Assembly: GCA_937901455.1 (NCBI GenBank)
Contig: CALDIA010000088.1
Location: forward strand, 1-64,000
Length of the DNA stretch: 64,000 bases
Direction: 5' to 3'
DNA from: an uncultured Bacteroidales bacterium
GTDB taxonomy: Bacteria > Bacteroidota > Bacteroidia > Bacteroidales > WCHB1-69
Shown: piece after piece, positions 35,257 to 44,895 of the stretch
How the letters are laid out: each line of letters starts with the position of its first letter
Numbering within the stretch: position 1 is the first letter of the stretch
Notes under the pieces: model-generated
What the model was told of the DNA's origin: nothing
Database searches by the model: none
What the model saw: only the letters and a program-made list of their open reading frames with translations
Translations under genes and position numbers: made by a program

Positions 35257-37449
35257 ATGAAAGTATGGTCATTGTTTGGGATGTTTTTATTCATCCTTTT
35301 CACATTGTCGGCCCAACAGGGTGATTTAACTCAAGATTGGAGAACCGCTGGAAGTTGGTTACCTCCAGATTTCTCCTTTCAAGACACTTCCCTGCCTATG
35401 GGTCAGCGGGTGGAGATTCTCCTGCACCAGCTCACCTTGGATGAGAAACTGGCTATGATGGAGCATCAGAATCCCGCCATCCCGCGACTCGGTGTTCCAG
35501 CCTACAGTTGGTGGAACGAGGCGTTGCATGGGGTGGCCCGCAACGGCTATGCCACCGTCTATCCCCAACCCATCGGTCTCGCCGCCACCTTTGATGTGCC
35601 TGCTGTAAAAGAGCTGTTTTCCTATATAGCTGAGGAGGGTCGTTGGAAGTTCGAGGAGGCCCAGCGCGACAAGGAATATGGCGATTACAAGGGTATCTCC
35701 TTCTTCACCCCCAACATCAATATTTTCCGGGATCCCCGCTGGGGACGCGGTATGGAGACCTACGGAGAAGACCCTTATCTGACGGCACAGATGGGAAAGG
35801 CCTGTGTGCAGGGGCTGCAAGGTGATGACCCCAACTATTTCTTGTCGTTGGCCTGCGCAAAACACTTCGCCGTCCACAGCGGCCCAGAGTCTATTCGCCA
35901 CTCCTTTGACGTGTCGGTGACCCCCCGTGATTTGTGGACCACTTACCTGCCCGCCTTTGAAACGCTTGTCAAGGAGGCCAACGTGCAGCAGGTGATGTGC
36001 GGCTACAACCGTTTAGACGGGGAACCCTGTTGCACCAACCAGCATCTCCTTGTACAGATTCTTAAGGAACAATGGGGTTATGAAGGCCTGTTTGTCACTG
36101 ATTGCTGGGCCTTGAACGATGCCTGGGAGCATGACACTGTAATCCCTCGTCATGAGACCTACCCCACGGCCGCAGACGCTGCCTCGGCAGCCTTTGGCTC
36201 TGTCATCGACCTCGAATGCGGTAGCGGCCTGCCCGCCCTCAAAGAAGCCGTGAAACTCGGCTACATCGATGAGGGTGTCATCGATGACCACGTTCGCAAA
36301 ATCCTTACCGCACGTATGCGTCTGGGACTCTTCTCCGAGGAAGAAATGTACCGCTGGAAAGGTGGCAAGGATGTGCAAGTGGAACCTCTCGACTATTTTA
36401 GCTTGTCTTATCGTATGGCCCAAGAGAGTATGGTGCTGTTACAAAACAAAAACAATATCCTCCCACTCGACCTGAAAAAATATAAACGCATTGCTGTGGT
36501 CGGCCCCAATGCCGACAATGACACGATGATGTGGGGTAACTATAACGGTACTCCTTACCATACCGTCACTATTTTGGAAGGTATCAAAAATTATGTGAAG
36601 AAAGAACACGGCCCATCCGTCTATTACGACCAGGCCTGCCACCACGTGGACGGTCTCTACAAGCTGCCTGCCAATTTTGACAGGGAGATTGCCAAGTGCG
36701 ACCTTATCATTTTCGTGGGTGGCCTTTCGCCTGCGCTGGAGGGAGAACAGTTAGATGTGGAGGTGGACGGTTTCTTGGGAGGCGACCGTACTTCAATAGA
36801 ACTGCCTCGCATCCAAAACGGGATGCTGCGCAAACTTAAAAAGACCGGCAAACCTGTCATCTTGGTGTTGAACTCCGGCAGTGCTGTCGCGCTGGATTGG
36901 GAAGATGAAAACTTGGACGGCATCCTCTGTGCCTGGTACCCCGGAGAGGCCGGCGGGTTAGCAGTGGCCGATGTGCTCTTCGGCAAGCATAATCCTGCGG
37001 GACGACTGCCCGTGACCTTCTACAGCGCTCACAACGACCTGCCCCCCTTCGACAATTACGATATGCATGGACGCACTTACCGATTCATGACGGAAAAGCC
37101 TCTCTATCCTTTCGGCTATGGTCTCAGTTACAGCACTTTCTCTTACTCCAACTGCGAATTCAATACGGATGAGAGGAAGTTTACGTGCACCGTCACCAAC
37201 AAAAGCAACCGCCCTGGCGATGAGGTGGTGCAGGTCTATCTGACAAACCCGCAAGACCCGGAGGGGCCCGTCAAGACCTTGGTAGGCTTTGAGCGCATAA
37301 AGCTGGGATCCAACATGTCTGAAACGGTATCCTTCACCATTGATGAGCGCTTCTTCCAATCCTTCAATGACAAAGACCAAACCTTTGAATTTCGCCCTGG
37401 CACCTTCTTTATCATGGTGGGTGACCAAACCCTGGAAGTGCACATATAA
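35257..37449 (+). CDS. Secreted glycoside hydrolase family 3 beta-glycosidase (xylosidase-like)
   Basis: A 730-residue GH3 enzyme with a signal peptide (about 1-19). The (beta/alpha)8 domain contains the substrate-pocket KHFAVHSGPE and the nucleophile Asp282 (FVTDCWALND). A second alpha/beta-sandwich domain and a C-terminal FN3-like domain (Fn3-like of GH3) follow. The layout resembles bacterial and plant beta-xylosidase/arabinosidase GH3 enzymes, so release of pentoses or glucose from oligosaccharides in the periplasm is likely; the sugar is not certain. It is a single-gene unit with no SusC/SusD pair nearby. Confidence 0.9.
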   Translation: MKVWSLFGMFLFILFTLSAQQGDLTQDWRTAGSWLPPDFSFQDTSLPMGQRVEILLHQLTLDEKLAMMEHQNPAIPRLGVPAYSWWNEALHGVARNGYATVYPQPIGLAATFDVPAVKELFSYIAEEGRWKFEEAQRDKEYGDYKGISFFTPNINIFRDPRWGRGMETYGEDPYLTAQMGKACVQGLQGDDPNYFLSLACAKHFAVHSGPESIRHSFDVSVTPRDLWTTYLPAFETLVKEANVQQVMCGYNRLDGEPCCTNQHLLVQILKEQWGYEGLFVTDCWALNDAWEHDTVIPRHETYPTAADAASAAFGSVIDLECGSGLPALKEAVKLGYIDEGVIDDHVRKILTARMRLGLFSEEEMYRWKGGKDVQVEPLDYFSLSYRMAQESMVLLQNKNNILPLDLKKYKRIAVVGPNADNDTMMWGNYNGTPYHTVTILEGIKNYVKKEHGPSVYYDQACHHVDGLYKLPANFDREIAKCDLIIFVGGLSPALEGEQLDVEVDGFLGGDRTSIELPRIQNGMLRKLKKTGKPVILVLNSGSAVALDWEDENLDGILCAWYPGEAGGLAVADVLFGKHNPAGRLPVTFYSAHNDLPPFDNYDMHGRTYRFMTEKPLYPFGYGLSYSTFSYSNCEFNTDERKFTCTVTNKSNRPGDEVVQVYLTNPQDPEGPVKTLVGFERIKLGSNMSETVSFTIDERFFQSFNDKDQTFEFRPGTFFIMVGDQTLEVHI

Positions 37450-37573
37450 CCTGCGGGAGTTGCCAAAATTCCTACAGATGCAGATATACTCAAAGTAAAG
37501 GGTTTGGAAAATTGAAAATGCTGATGGTTCGTTTTTCCTACGAATCGACAAGGTGTGTTTTCGCTTTTCGGCC

Positions 37574-38509
37574 TTATTTTCTCATACCCCGGAGTGTTGT
37601 GGATATTTTCTGTACCAAAGGCTTATGGATAATGGAGACTAAGGGGACGGGGTAGGGTACACCTCCGAAGCTTTGGTACATGCGTGCCACGTTAGGGTTG
37701 ATAGAGCCGTTGAAATCCAATGTCAGGTTGGAGGCTGCATGTTCCCGAATGACTGCGTCCAGCAGCAGGAACATGGGCTTTTGCGCTGCATAGAGGTAGT
37801 CACGGCCAGAGAACCAGAACCATAGGCGCTTGCCATCGCGCACGAACAGAGCCCCGCCGGCCAAGTCACCATCCGTTGTGCGGGCACTTGCAGTTAACAA
37901 GGCATCCTGCTCATTCAGTGCTTTGGCGATGGTGACCAATCTGTCGTAGTCGTCAGGTCCAAAGTGCACGGAATGCTCTTTGCCGCGGTTTTCCCGGAAT
38001 AGGCGGATGACGTTTTCCACCACAGGTTCCTGAAAACGGATTCTTACCTGCTGCCGCTCGGCATCTTTGATGTTGCGTTGCGTGTTATGGGCATAACCAG
38101 CGCGCAATGCCTCATACGATGCTTGCAACTTTAGTTCATGTGAGGTTAGCATGGCTGTAGGGCAGTCAGTTCGGTTGCCTGTGTTCAAGATTATGTCAGC
38201 AACGGCATATTTTTCCGGGATGGCATCCATGAATGCCTTGGTCTGTTCAATTGATACGGTACCAGGGGCGAAAATGCCCATTTGGGGCAGGAAGAAGGGC
38301 GTGTATATATAAGGTATGCCCCATTTTTTGCGAGTGGGCAGTGGCATGACCGCCTCATAGTCGCCCTGCACTAATGCATGCCATGTGTTGGGTTGTGTTA
38401 GCTGCCCAAGCAGCTCATAATGGCAGAAAACGGTTGAGAACAGGGCGTTGTCAACCGTTTGATTCCACTTTTCAGGGTCAATATCCTTATTATTTACAAA
38501 CTGGATCAT
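37574..38509 (-). CDS. FemAB/GNAT-fold acyl- or aminoacyltransferase-like protein
   Basis: A 311-residue protein with the double GNAT architecture of FemAB/BioF2-type transferases. The second half carries GYAHNTQRNIKDAERQQVRI and LDFNGSINPNVARMYQSFGG, typical of this group. Family members transfer aminoacyl or acyl groups to peptidoglycan precursors or envelope lipids. The start overlaps the gpsA stop as ATGA, so it is translationally coupled to glycerol-3-phosphate synthesis and may act on a lipid; that link is inference. No signal peptide or membrane segment is seen. Confidence 0.7.
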   Translation of the reverse strand: MIQFVNNKDIDPEKWNQTVDNALFSTVFCHYELLGQLTQPNTWHALVQGDYEAVMPLPTRKKWGIPYIYTPFFLPQMGIFAPGTVSIEQTKAFMDAIPEKYAVADIILNTGNRTDCPTAMLTSHELKLQASYEALRAGYAHNTQRNIKDAERQQVRIRFQEPVVENVIRLFRENRGKEHSVHFGPDDYDRLVTIAKALNEQDALLTASARTTDGDLAGGALFVRDGKRLWFWFSGRDYLYAAQKPMFLLLDAVIREHAASNLTLDFNGSINPNVARMYQSFGGVPYPVPLVSIIHKPLVQKISTTLRGMRK

Positions 38510-39555
38510 ACAAAATGTTCGGCAATGCGCTTCATTTCTGAGGAGACGTTGTTGTTCTCGTAGAGGATGCCGTAGATGGTTTCCACAATAGGAATATTGG
38601 CTTGTTGCTTTTTGTTGATCTCGTGCACGCAGCGGCAGGCGGTATAACCTTCCGACACCATGCGCAACTCCATGAGCGAAACGCGGACCGATAGGCCGTG
38701 ACCTATCATGATGCCGAAGAGACGGTTGCGGCTGTAGGTGGAGTAGGCAGTCACCAACAAGTCGCCAAGATAAACGGAGTCAGAGATATGCCGTTCCTCG
38801 TTGGGGTAAACATGGGAGACAAAGTATTTCATCTCCTTCACGCAGTTGGCCACATAGGCAGCGATGAAGTTGTCGCCATAGCCCAAGCCGCTGTATATAC
38901 CGGCACCTAAGGCGTAAATGTTCTTCAACACAATGGAGAGTTCTGCCCCCATCAAGTCTTGTGATACGGAAGCGCGGCAGTAGCGGTTGGTGAAAAACTT
39001 GGCCACGATGCTGGCTAACTCGCTGTTGACCGACGCGGCTGTCAGATAGGTGAATTTCTCCTGCGCAATTTCTTCGGCATGGGAGGGGCCACTGATAAGG
39101 CAGAGGTTCTCCACCGGCACCTTGAATTGCGTTTGCATATAGTCGCTGATCAGTTGCATGGTTTCCGGTACAATGCCCTTTACGGCCAGGATAATCTTTT
39201 TTTTGTGCAACTGACTTCGCTTCTGCAAAGGTTCTAAACTTTGGTGCAGGTATGCGGATGGCGTGACAATGATGACGTAGTCGGACTTGGAGACCACCGA
39301 GCGTATGTCGGTGCTGACTCTGACTTCTTCAGGATTGATGAAGACCGAGCTGAGATACTTTGGGTTATGGCCGTAATTAGCAATACCCTCAGCCACTTCT
39401 TCTTCGCGCACCCACCAATGGATATGCTCCAGATTGGCGGAGATAATCTTGATGATGGCGGTTGCCCAACTGCCACCTCCTATGACGGCCACACGATAGC
39501 GCAAGCGGGTTTTCTTGCTGCGCGGAATCATAGGAGTATATTCTGAATTCGCCAT
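38506..39555 (-). CDS. gpsA: NAD(P)H-dependent glycerol-3-phosphate dehydrogenase
   Basis: A 349-residue enzyme that reduces dihydroxyacetone phosphate to sn-glycerol-3-phosphate for phospholipid synthesis. The Rossmann motif GGGSWATA lies at about 26-33. It is followed by the conserved KGI, SGPSHAEEIA and the catalytic Lys in ELSIVLKNIYALGAGI. A later in-frame ATG (codon 9) would also leave the Rossmann fold complete, so the first eight residues are uncertain. It has its own promoter and leads a two-gene unit. Confidence 0.94.
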   Translation of the reverse strand: MANSEYTPMIPRSKKTRLRYRVAVIGGGSWATAIIKIISANLEHIHWWVREEEVAEGIANYGHNPKYLSSVFINPEEVRVSTDIRSVVSKSDYVIIVTPSAYLHQSLEPLQKRSQLHKKKIILAVKGIVPETMQLISDYMQTQFKVPVENLCLISGPSHAEEIAQEKFTYLTAASVNSELASIVAKFFTNRYCRASVSQDLMGAELSIVLKNIYALGAGIYSGLGYGDNFIAAYVANCVKEMKYFVSHVYPNEERHISDSVYLGDLLVTAYSTYSRNRLFGIMIGHGLSVRVSLMELRMVSEGYTACRCVHEINKKQQANIPIVETIYGILYENNNVSSEMKRIAEHFV

Positions 39556-39580
39556 GATGGTTTAACTTTTTTTAAGGCTG

Positions 39581-39588
39581 CAAAAATA
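39581..39588 (-). promoter_or_regulatory. -7 promoter element for gpsA
   Basis: TATTTTTG on the minus strand matches TAnnTTTG, 26 bases upstream of the gpsA start and separate from the acyltransferase gene that ends at 39654. Confidence 0.55.
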
Positions 39589-39653
39589 GAAAAAATAATG
39601 GAATGCAGCCTAAAAAAATCTTAATAAACCTAAATTTAGTATTTGAATAAGGA

Positions 39654-40403
39654 TTAAAGATGTGTCCGATGGTAACCATATTGGGTATCCAACGCTTTTT
39701 CCTGTTTTTCGTCGAAGATGCGTCTCATGCCGGAGGCCTTAATTTTGGCGGGGGCTCCGGCTAAGAGGCAATAAGGCTCGCATGAGGAAAAGTCTTTGTT
39801 GACAAGGCTGTTGGAGGCTATGACGGTCCAGGGGGCCACTTGCGCACCCTTGGCGATGGTGGTGCGGTTGCCCACCCATGTGTTGGCACCAATCTCCACA
39901 GCCCTCGTAAGTTTAGGGATTTCATGGTTATGTTCCGTGAGCTCGATATAGTGGAAGGAAGAGTCCATGATTTGCACGTCCCAGGCCATCCGCACATTTT
40001 TGCCGAAGGTGATCCGGTCAAAACACAATATCCTGACATTGGTGCCGAATATTTGCTCGTCGCCCCCGATGGTCAGCGTGGCACCATCAGCCACAAGCAC
40101 ATACGAACCCATCATGAAGCGTGTGTTTCCCTGAATAACCATCGTGCCCCGGATGTTCCAGATGCTCCGTTGAACACTCGTGGCCACATAATAGTCGTTT
40201 TTCCCGATCTTCACCATGCCTGGGTGCAACTTCTCGCCCGTGTCAAAAATAATCTTCCCGGAAGTACTCCGCATAGTCATCTTTCCATACACAAAGAAAG
40301 GCAACCGACACGCCTCCCGAAACGACAACATCCTAAAGTTGAACCATAGGGTCTTCAACAAGTTGGTCTTTAATAATGTCTTGAATAATTTGAAATAGGA
40401 CAT
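39654..40403 (-). CDS. Left-handed beta-helix (hexapeptide) acyltransferase
   Basis: A 249-residue transferase of the LbH/hexapeptide family. Isoleucine-rich hexad turns are visible (for example VEIGANTWVGNRTTIAKGA), ending with the loop LLAGAPAKIKASG, as in O-acetyltransferases of the WcaF/WbbJ type. It probably acetylates a surface-glycan sugar using acetyl-CoA. I chose ATG 40403, as the frame also opens at a TTG four codons earlier. It is the last gene of the unit, 23 bases after the flippase gene. Confidence 0.82.
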   Translation of the reverse strand: MSYFKLFKTLLKTNLLKTLWFNFRMLSFREACRLPFFVYGKMTMRSTSGKIIFDTGEKLHPGMVKIGKNDYYVATSVQRSIWNIRGTMVIQGNTRFMMGSYVLVADGATLTIGGDEQIFGTNVRILCFDRITFGKNVRMAWDVQIMDSSFHYIELTEHNHEIPKLTRAVEIGANTWVGNRTTIAKGAQVAPWTVIASNSLVNKDFSSCEPYCLLAGAPAKIKASGMRRIFDEKQEKALDTQYGYHRTHL

Positions 40404-40426
40404 GGACAATGACAAAAAGTGTTAAA

Positions 40427-41887
40427 CTATTTATTTTTTTGGTGTGCTTTCCAACGTTCTAATAAGATTTCTTTGTAAGTTTGGTAAGCCTCGAAGTGGC
40501 AAAGGTGAGATATCAGCAAGTAAATGGCTGTATATAAGGCAATCTGGATACACATGAGCAGGTACTGGTTGATGGGTATTACCTGTCCTAACAGATAGGT
40601 GCCTACCCCGACAAGGATGGAGGTGAGGTAGTAGATGCCCACATCTTTTATCTGTGCCAGGATGCCGTAACCGATGAGATGCTTGTTGACCCCTGCGTTG
40701 ATGAAAAAGCAGATATAGCCTACCGCCGTAACGGCCCATAGCAGTCCGTAAATCCCAAAATGGAACCCCAAAATGATCAGTCCAATGCCTATCAGTCGTT
40801 TGGAAACTTGCACAATGAGGTAGATACCGCTGCGCCCCAGAGACTTGATGACGTTGGTGTTCAAGGTGTTCAAGGTGTAGATCATGCTGGAAAGGCACAG
40901 AATTTGGAAGTAAGGAACGGAAGTGTCCCAGCGCATTCCATAAAGCAAATGGATTAGCGGGGAGGCAACCACTATCAACATGGCAAACAATGGCATGTTT
41001 AGGTAAGTGATGGATTTCACCGTTTTGCGCAGGGAGGAGAGCAGGTGCTGTTTGTCATCTTGCAGGGAAGCAAAGGCCGGGAAAGAGACATCGTTTACCA
41101 CAGAGGAGAGAGCATTGGTAGGCATCTCTTCCAGTTTTCGTGCTTGTGAGTAAAAACCCAAGTCCTTGGGAGAGTACCATTTGCCGATGATGAAGCTCTG
41201 GAGGTTGGTGTATATGGTTTCTACCAAAGAGGATAGTAGCATTAGTCCGCCAAAACTGAACAGTTCCTTGAGGGATGTCATACTGAATTCCAGGGAGGGC
41301 CGCCAGGAGCTCATTTTCCATAATAGCAGCACACTGGTCATGGAGGAAACAATAGCAGATGCCACCAGGCTCCAGACTCCAAAGCCCATCAAGGCCATGG
41401 TGACGGCAACTATCATGCCAGCCAGCGCGGCACAAATGCTACGGGTGGACAGCTCCTTGAAACGCATCTGCTTCTGCAACTGATTGGATTGTACCAAGGA
41501 AAAGGATTGAATCAATAATACCAGGCTTTGCACTCTCAGCACATCGCGCAACTGCGGCATCTCGTAAAAACGCCCAATAGCTGGGGCTGTGAAGAATAGC
41601 AGCAGGTAGAAGATAATCGACATGACAATGTTCCAGTAGAAGACGGTGGTATAGTCGATGTGGGTGGGCTCCTTTTTTTGAATGAGGGCAGATCCTAAGC
41701 CACCGCTAACAAATACGCTGGAGATGGCGATGAAGACGTATAGCATAGCGATGCAACCAAAATCTTCTGGCATCAGCAGTCGCGCCAGCACCATATTGGA
41801 GATGAAGGTGATGCCCATCGAGCCGACCTTGCCTATGCTGCTCCATATCATTCCCGATATTGTTCTGTTTTTCAGGCTGTCCTGCAT
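40427..41887 (-). CDS. Polysaccharide flippase (MOP/Wzx-WzxC family)
   Basis: A 486-residue polytopic membrane protein of the MOP superfamily with about 12-14 transmembrane segments. The N-terminal LLARL-type segment (MVLARLLMPEDFG) and MEMPQLRDVLR-like loop are typical of WzxC/TuaB-type flippases. It is expected to move lipid-linked oligosaccharide across the inner membrane. It lies between an octopine-dehydrogenase-like gene (9-base gap) and a hexapeptide acyltransferase gene. No glycosyltransferases sit in the same unit, so its glycan is not identified here. Confidence 0.88.
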   Translation of the reverse strand: MQDSLKNRTISGMIWSSIGKVGSMGITFISNMVLARLLMPEDFGCIAMLYVFIAISSVFVSGGLGSALIQKKEPTHIDYTTVFYWNIVMSIIFYLLLFFTAPAIGRFYEMPQLRDVLRVQSLVLLIQSFSLVQSNQLQKQMRFKELSTRSICAALAGMIVAVTMALMGFGVWSLVASAIVSSMTSVLLLWKMSSWRPSLEFSMTSLKELFSFGGLMLLSSLVETIYTNLQSFIIGKWYSPKDLGFYSQARKLEEMPTNALSSVVNDVSFPAFASLQDDKQHLLSSLRKTVKSITYLNMPLFAMLIVVASPLIHLLYGMRWDTSVPYFQILCLSSMIYTLNTLNTNVIKSLGRSGIYLIVQVSKRLIGIGLIILGFHFGIYGLLWAVTAVGYICFFINAGVNKHLIGYGILAQIKDVGIYYLTSILVGVGTYLLGQVIPINQYLLMCIQIALYTAIYLLISHLCHFEAYQTYKEILLERWKAHQKNK

Positions 41888-41896
41888 GATGGCGTC

Positions 41897-42982
41897 CTAT
41901 TTTTCGATAGCTTTTTCTATATCCAGGATGGAAACGGATTCTTTTTGCAACAGGTATTCGATGGTGCGGGCTTCGGCGCGCAGATCTGTTTCCAGCAGGG
42001 CGGAGGCCAGTGTGATGATGGCATCGGCAATGGAGGTGTCCACGCCAGCCACCCTGCCGATGGAGGTGAAAAGCCCCACGCCCATGGGAACATCCTCTGT
42101 CAGGTAACGGTGCCGAATAGAGGAGGGCCCTTTGTTAGCAGCGTTGGAGAAGGAACGGAAAACCTCCATGGCATCGACAGAGAGGTCCTCCTCATTACGC
42201 CACTTGGCCGCATCAAAGTAGTTCAACGGTTCGCACCCGAATGATTTTAGCACTTCGTTTTTTTGCTTGTCGAATGCATGGATCACATGTATTACCGATT
42301 CGGTGAAGGCTTCCTTGTACATCCAGAATTCGCCGCCGCTGTGCTCTATTCTTGAGGCTGAGAATAGAATGCCGATGGGGTGTACCATCATGTTGGGGTT
42401 ATGAATGGCCGACTCTAAAATGTGCCGTCTGGAGTAGCGGGTATTGTCAAAAAGCTTGGAGAAGATGGAGAGCACTTGGCGGGTGGCTTCGGTGGGCAGC
42501 ACAGAAATGGCGTTGCGGGGGTTGTAGAAGGTGATGTGCACATACAGCTGGTCCACAATGCGCCCGTTGTAGGCGGTGGTCTCCCACTCGCTGAAGAGCA
42601 CGTTTTTGTGGATGTATTTCTTAAAGATCAGGCTTCCCATATAACCGGGTATCAGTACGATGAGTTGTCCATCGCGCACAAAAGGCGCAATCAGTCGGGC
42701 TACCTGCTCGTGCTGGGCCGTGGTGGTCATCACCATTAGGATGTCGGCAAAGGTGACGGCCTTTTCCACATCACGGGTGATGAACTCAGGCTTGGCAAAG
42801 AATCGCTTGCCATGTTGGGTTTCATCCAGCACATTGAAACCTCCTGTCTCGCACATGGTGTTGAAAAATTCGGCTTGGGCTGTCGTGGAGGTTTTGAGCA
42901 GGCCAACCTTTGCGTGGCGCTCTATCAGCTTGGCGGCATGAACCATGCCCGCATTGCCGCAACCAATGATTGTAATGTTCAT
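41897..42982 (-). CDS. NAD/NADP octopine/nopaline dehydrogenase-family protein
   Basis: A 361-residue oxidoreductase. The N-terminal Rossmann fold starts IIGCGNAGM (residues 5-13). The C-terminal helical domain has the family's histidine block IHNPNMMVHPIG, which contains the probable catalytic His. Members reductively condense an amino acid with a 2-oxo acid (opine synthesis) or act as related 2-hydroxyacid dehydrogenases. Here the gene sits directly before the flippase gene (9 bases) and 18 bases after pnp. It may supply an unusual amino- or acyl-substituent for a surface glycan; that is inference. Confidence 0.78.
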   Translation of the reverse strand: MNITIIGCGNAGMVHAAKLIERHAKVGLLKTSTTAQAEFFNTMCETGGFNVLDETQHGKRFFAKPEFITRDVEKAVTFADILMVMTTTAQHEQVARLIAPFVRDGQLIVLIPGYMGSLIFKKYIHKNVLFSEWETTAYNGRIVDQLYVHITFYNPRNAISVLPTEATRQVLSIFSKLFDNTRYSRRHILESAIHNPNMMVHPIGILFSASRIEHSGGEFWMYKEAFTESVIHVIHAFDKQKNEVLKSFGCEPLNYFDAAKWRNEEDLSVDAMEVFRSFSNAANKGPSSIRHRYLTEDVPMGVGLFTSIGRVAGVDTSIADAIITLASALLETDLRAEARTIEYLLQKESVSILDIEKAIEK

Positions 42983-43000
42983 CTTGACGGATGTGTTGGT

Positions 43001-43825
43001 TTAAATCTCAGGTAGCATTTCGCAGATTAACTTCACCATGTTAGGCTCAGCACCAGTGGCAGCGGCTAACACTTCTTCATGGGTAGCCTCCATGACTTGA
43101 CCCACAATGCCTAAGTCGGTGATGACCGAAAAGGCGAAGACCTCCAACCCGCGATAAACACCTACGATGGCTTCCGGAACTGTGGACATGCCCACGGCAT
43201 CAGCCCCTAAAATGTAGTAGGCCTTATACTCAGACGGAGTCTCAAAACAAGGCCCTGAAACCCCAATGTAAACGCCTTCCTGTACATGAATGCCCAAAGC
43301 TTTGGCCTTTTGGTGGGCTATCTTCAGTAGCCGCGGCGAATAGACTTGACTCATATTGGGGAAGCGAGGCCCTAAGGTGTCGTCGTTAGGCCCAAGCAGT
43401 GGATTGGAGCCGAACATGTTGATGTGGTCTCGGATCAACATGATGTCGCCTACTTGGAAAGTGGGGTTCATGCCCCCGGCAGCGTTCGACAAGATGAGGG
43501 TCTTAACTCCTAAACCGGCAAAAACATGCTCTGGGTAGGTGACGGTCTGCATGGGATATCCCTCATAATAGTGAAAACGGCCGTTTAGTACAACGACTTC
43601 CACCTGATTGAGCCGACCAAAGATTAAAGTTCCTTTATGCCCCTTCACCGTGGAGACAGGAAAATTGGGGATTTCCCCGTAAGGGATTTCATCAAGAATC
43701 TCGATTTCTTTGGTGAGTCCTCCCAACCCAGACCCAAGCACGATGGCGATTTTGGGCTGTATGGTCATTCTGTTTTGCAAAAATTCGATGGTTTTCTGTA
43801 GTGTTTCACGTCTCTCTTCTAACAT
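43001..43825 (-). CDS. Purine-nucleoside phosphorylase (PNP class I)
   Basis: A 274-residue trimeric-type PNP that phosphorolyses inosine and guanosine in purine salvage. Conserved blocks include IVLGSGLGG, the phosphate-binding GRFHYYEGYP, LSNAAGGMNP, the GPCFETPSEYK active-site segment with its Glu, and VGMSTVPEA. Length is normal. The start overlaps the lpxK stop by 7 bases, so it is translated from the same message. Confidence 0.95.
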   Translation of the reverse strand: MLEERRETLQKTIEFLQNRMTIQPKIAIVLGSGLGGLTKEIEILDEIPYGEIPNFPVSTVKGHKGTLIFGRLNQVEVVVLNGRFHYYEGYPMQTVTYPEHVFAGLGVKTLILSNAAGGMNPTFQVGDIMLIRDHINMFGSNPLLGPNDDTLGPRFPNMSQVYSPRLLKIAHQKAKALGIHVQEGVYIGVSGPCFETPSEYKAYYILGADAVGMSTVPEAIVGVYRGLEVFAFSVITDLGIVGQVMEATHEEVLAAATGAEPNMVKLICEMLPEI

Positions 43826-44895
43826 AACTGTTGTATTATCCGGTTAAAGTTCAGTTTCTCTTCTTCAAATATGAATTGCACCATGATGGGCAAGATGAAA
43901 ATAGGAAGCGAAGATACGCTTTTTTTCAATACCTTATCTTGTATGCGCATCCAGTCTTTTTCGGTGGTCAGGATGGGTAATTGCCTTCCAATGCTGTCGT
44001 ATGTCTGTTGAATATGCCGTATGTCAGCCAAAGTATAACGTTGATGGTCAGCATATTGGATGTGGTTGACTATATGGAATTGAGACTCCAAGTAGTCCAC
44101 CATGGGCTGGGAGTGGCCGATGCCCGTGACAAGAAGTATGTCGGTGACATTTTCGGTGGAAAAAGATTGGGCGGCTGGGGTGACAGGAATGGGGGCCAAG
44201 TATTGGTACGAGGTAAAGAAAAGTGGCTGCTGCGGGGTGAGTTGTAGCCTTTGCCGCCAAGCCTCCTTCTGGATTGTCTGCGGGTCTGCGGTTGTTTTGG
44301 TGACAATGACCATGTCGGCATCGGCAATGGCGGAGGGGAATTCGCGCAGTCGGCCGGCGGGCATGGGGTAGTCCTGATAATAGGGCCAGGAGTATTCGGT
44401 GAGCACAATGTTGATGTCGGCTTTGAGAGAGAGGTGTTGGAAAGCATCGTCCAAGATGATGATGTCGGTGTCGGGAGCGTCAAGGCATAATTTACGGATG
44501 CCCTCCAGCCGGTTGCCGTCCACAGCCAAAGGTAGCTCCGGGTGGATGGAATGCAGTAGCAAAGGCTCATCGCCAATACATTCAGCGGTAAGGGACTCTT
44601 CATTGCTGTTGGCAAAAACATAGCCGTGCGTGTTGCGTCCGTAGCCGCGACTGAGGAGGGCGGGCTGGTGGTTTTCCTTCAACAGGCTGAGCAGATACTC
44701 CACGTGAGGGGTCTTCCCAGTGCCGCCTACCGCGATGTTGCCCACATTGATGGTGGGCACATCGGCTTTTCGGGAATGGAAGATGCCTTTTCTGTAGCAG
44801 AAGCGTCGTAGCCGGGTGATCTGGCCGAATAGCCAACCGACAGGAATGAGTATGCGGCGGACTCTGCGCGGAATATGAATTTTAATGCGCGTCAT
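43819..44895 (-). CDS. lpxK: Tetraacyldisaccharide 4'-kinase
   Basis: A 358-residue lipid A kinase that phosphorylates the 4' position of tetraacyldisaccharide-1-phosphate. An N-terminal membrane-associated helix with many basic residues precedes the P-loop GNIAVGGTGKTP (52-63). RGYGRNTHGY and the Walker-B-like IIILDDAFQH follow. I chose ATG 44895; the first possible codon is a TTG at 44901. The start lies inside the last 14 bases of phoH. Confidence 0.94.
   Translation of the reverse strand: MTRIKIHIPRRVRRILIPVGWLFGQITRLRRFCYRKGIFHSRKADVPTINVGNIAVGGTGKTPHVEYLLSLLKENHQPALLSRGYGRNTHGYVFANSNEESLTAECIGDEPLLLHSIHPELPLAVDGNRLEGIRKLCLDAPDTDIIILDDAFQHLSLKADINIVLTEYSWPYYQDYPMPAGRLREFPSAIADADMVIVTKTTADPQTIQKEAWRQRLQLTPQQPLFFTSYQYLAPIPVTPAAQSFSTENVTDILLVTGIGHSQPMVDYLESQFHIVNHIQYADHQRYTLADIRHIQQTYDSIGRQLPILTTEKDWMRIQDKVLKKSVSSLPIFILPIMVQFIFEEEKLNFNRIIQQLC

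Noticed and set aside
35257..37449. A polysaccharide-utilisation locus around the GH3 gene
   Set aside because: No SusC/SusD pair, sensor or further glycosidases lie near it in the window.
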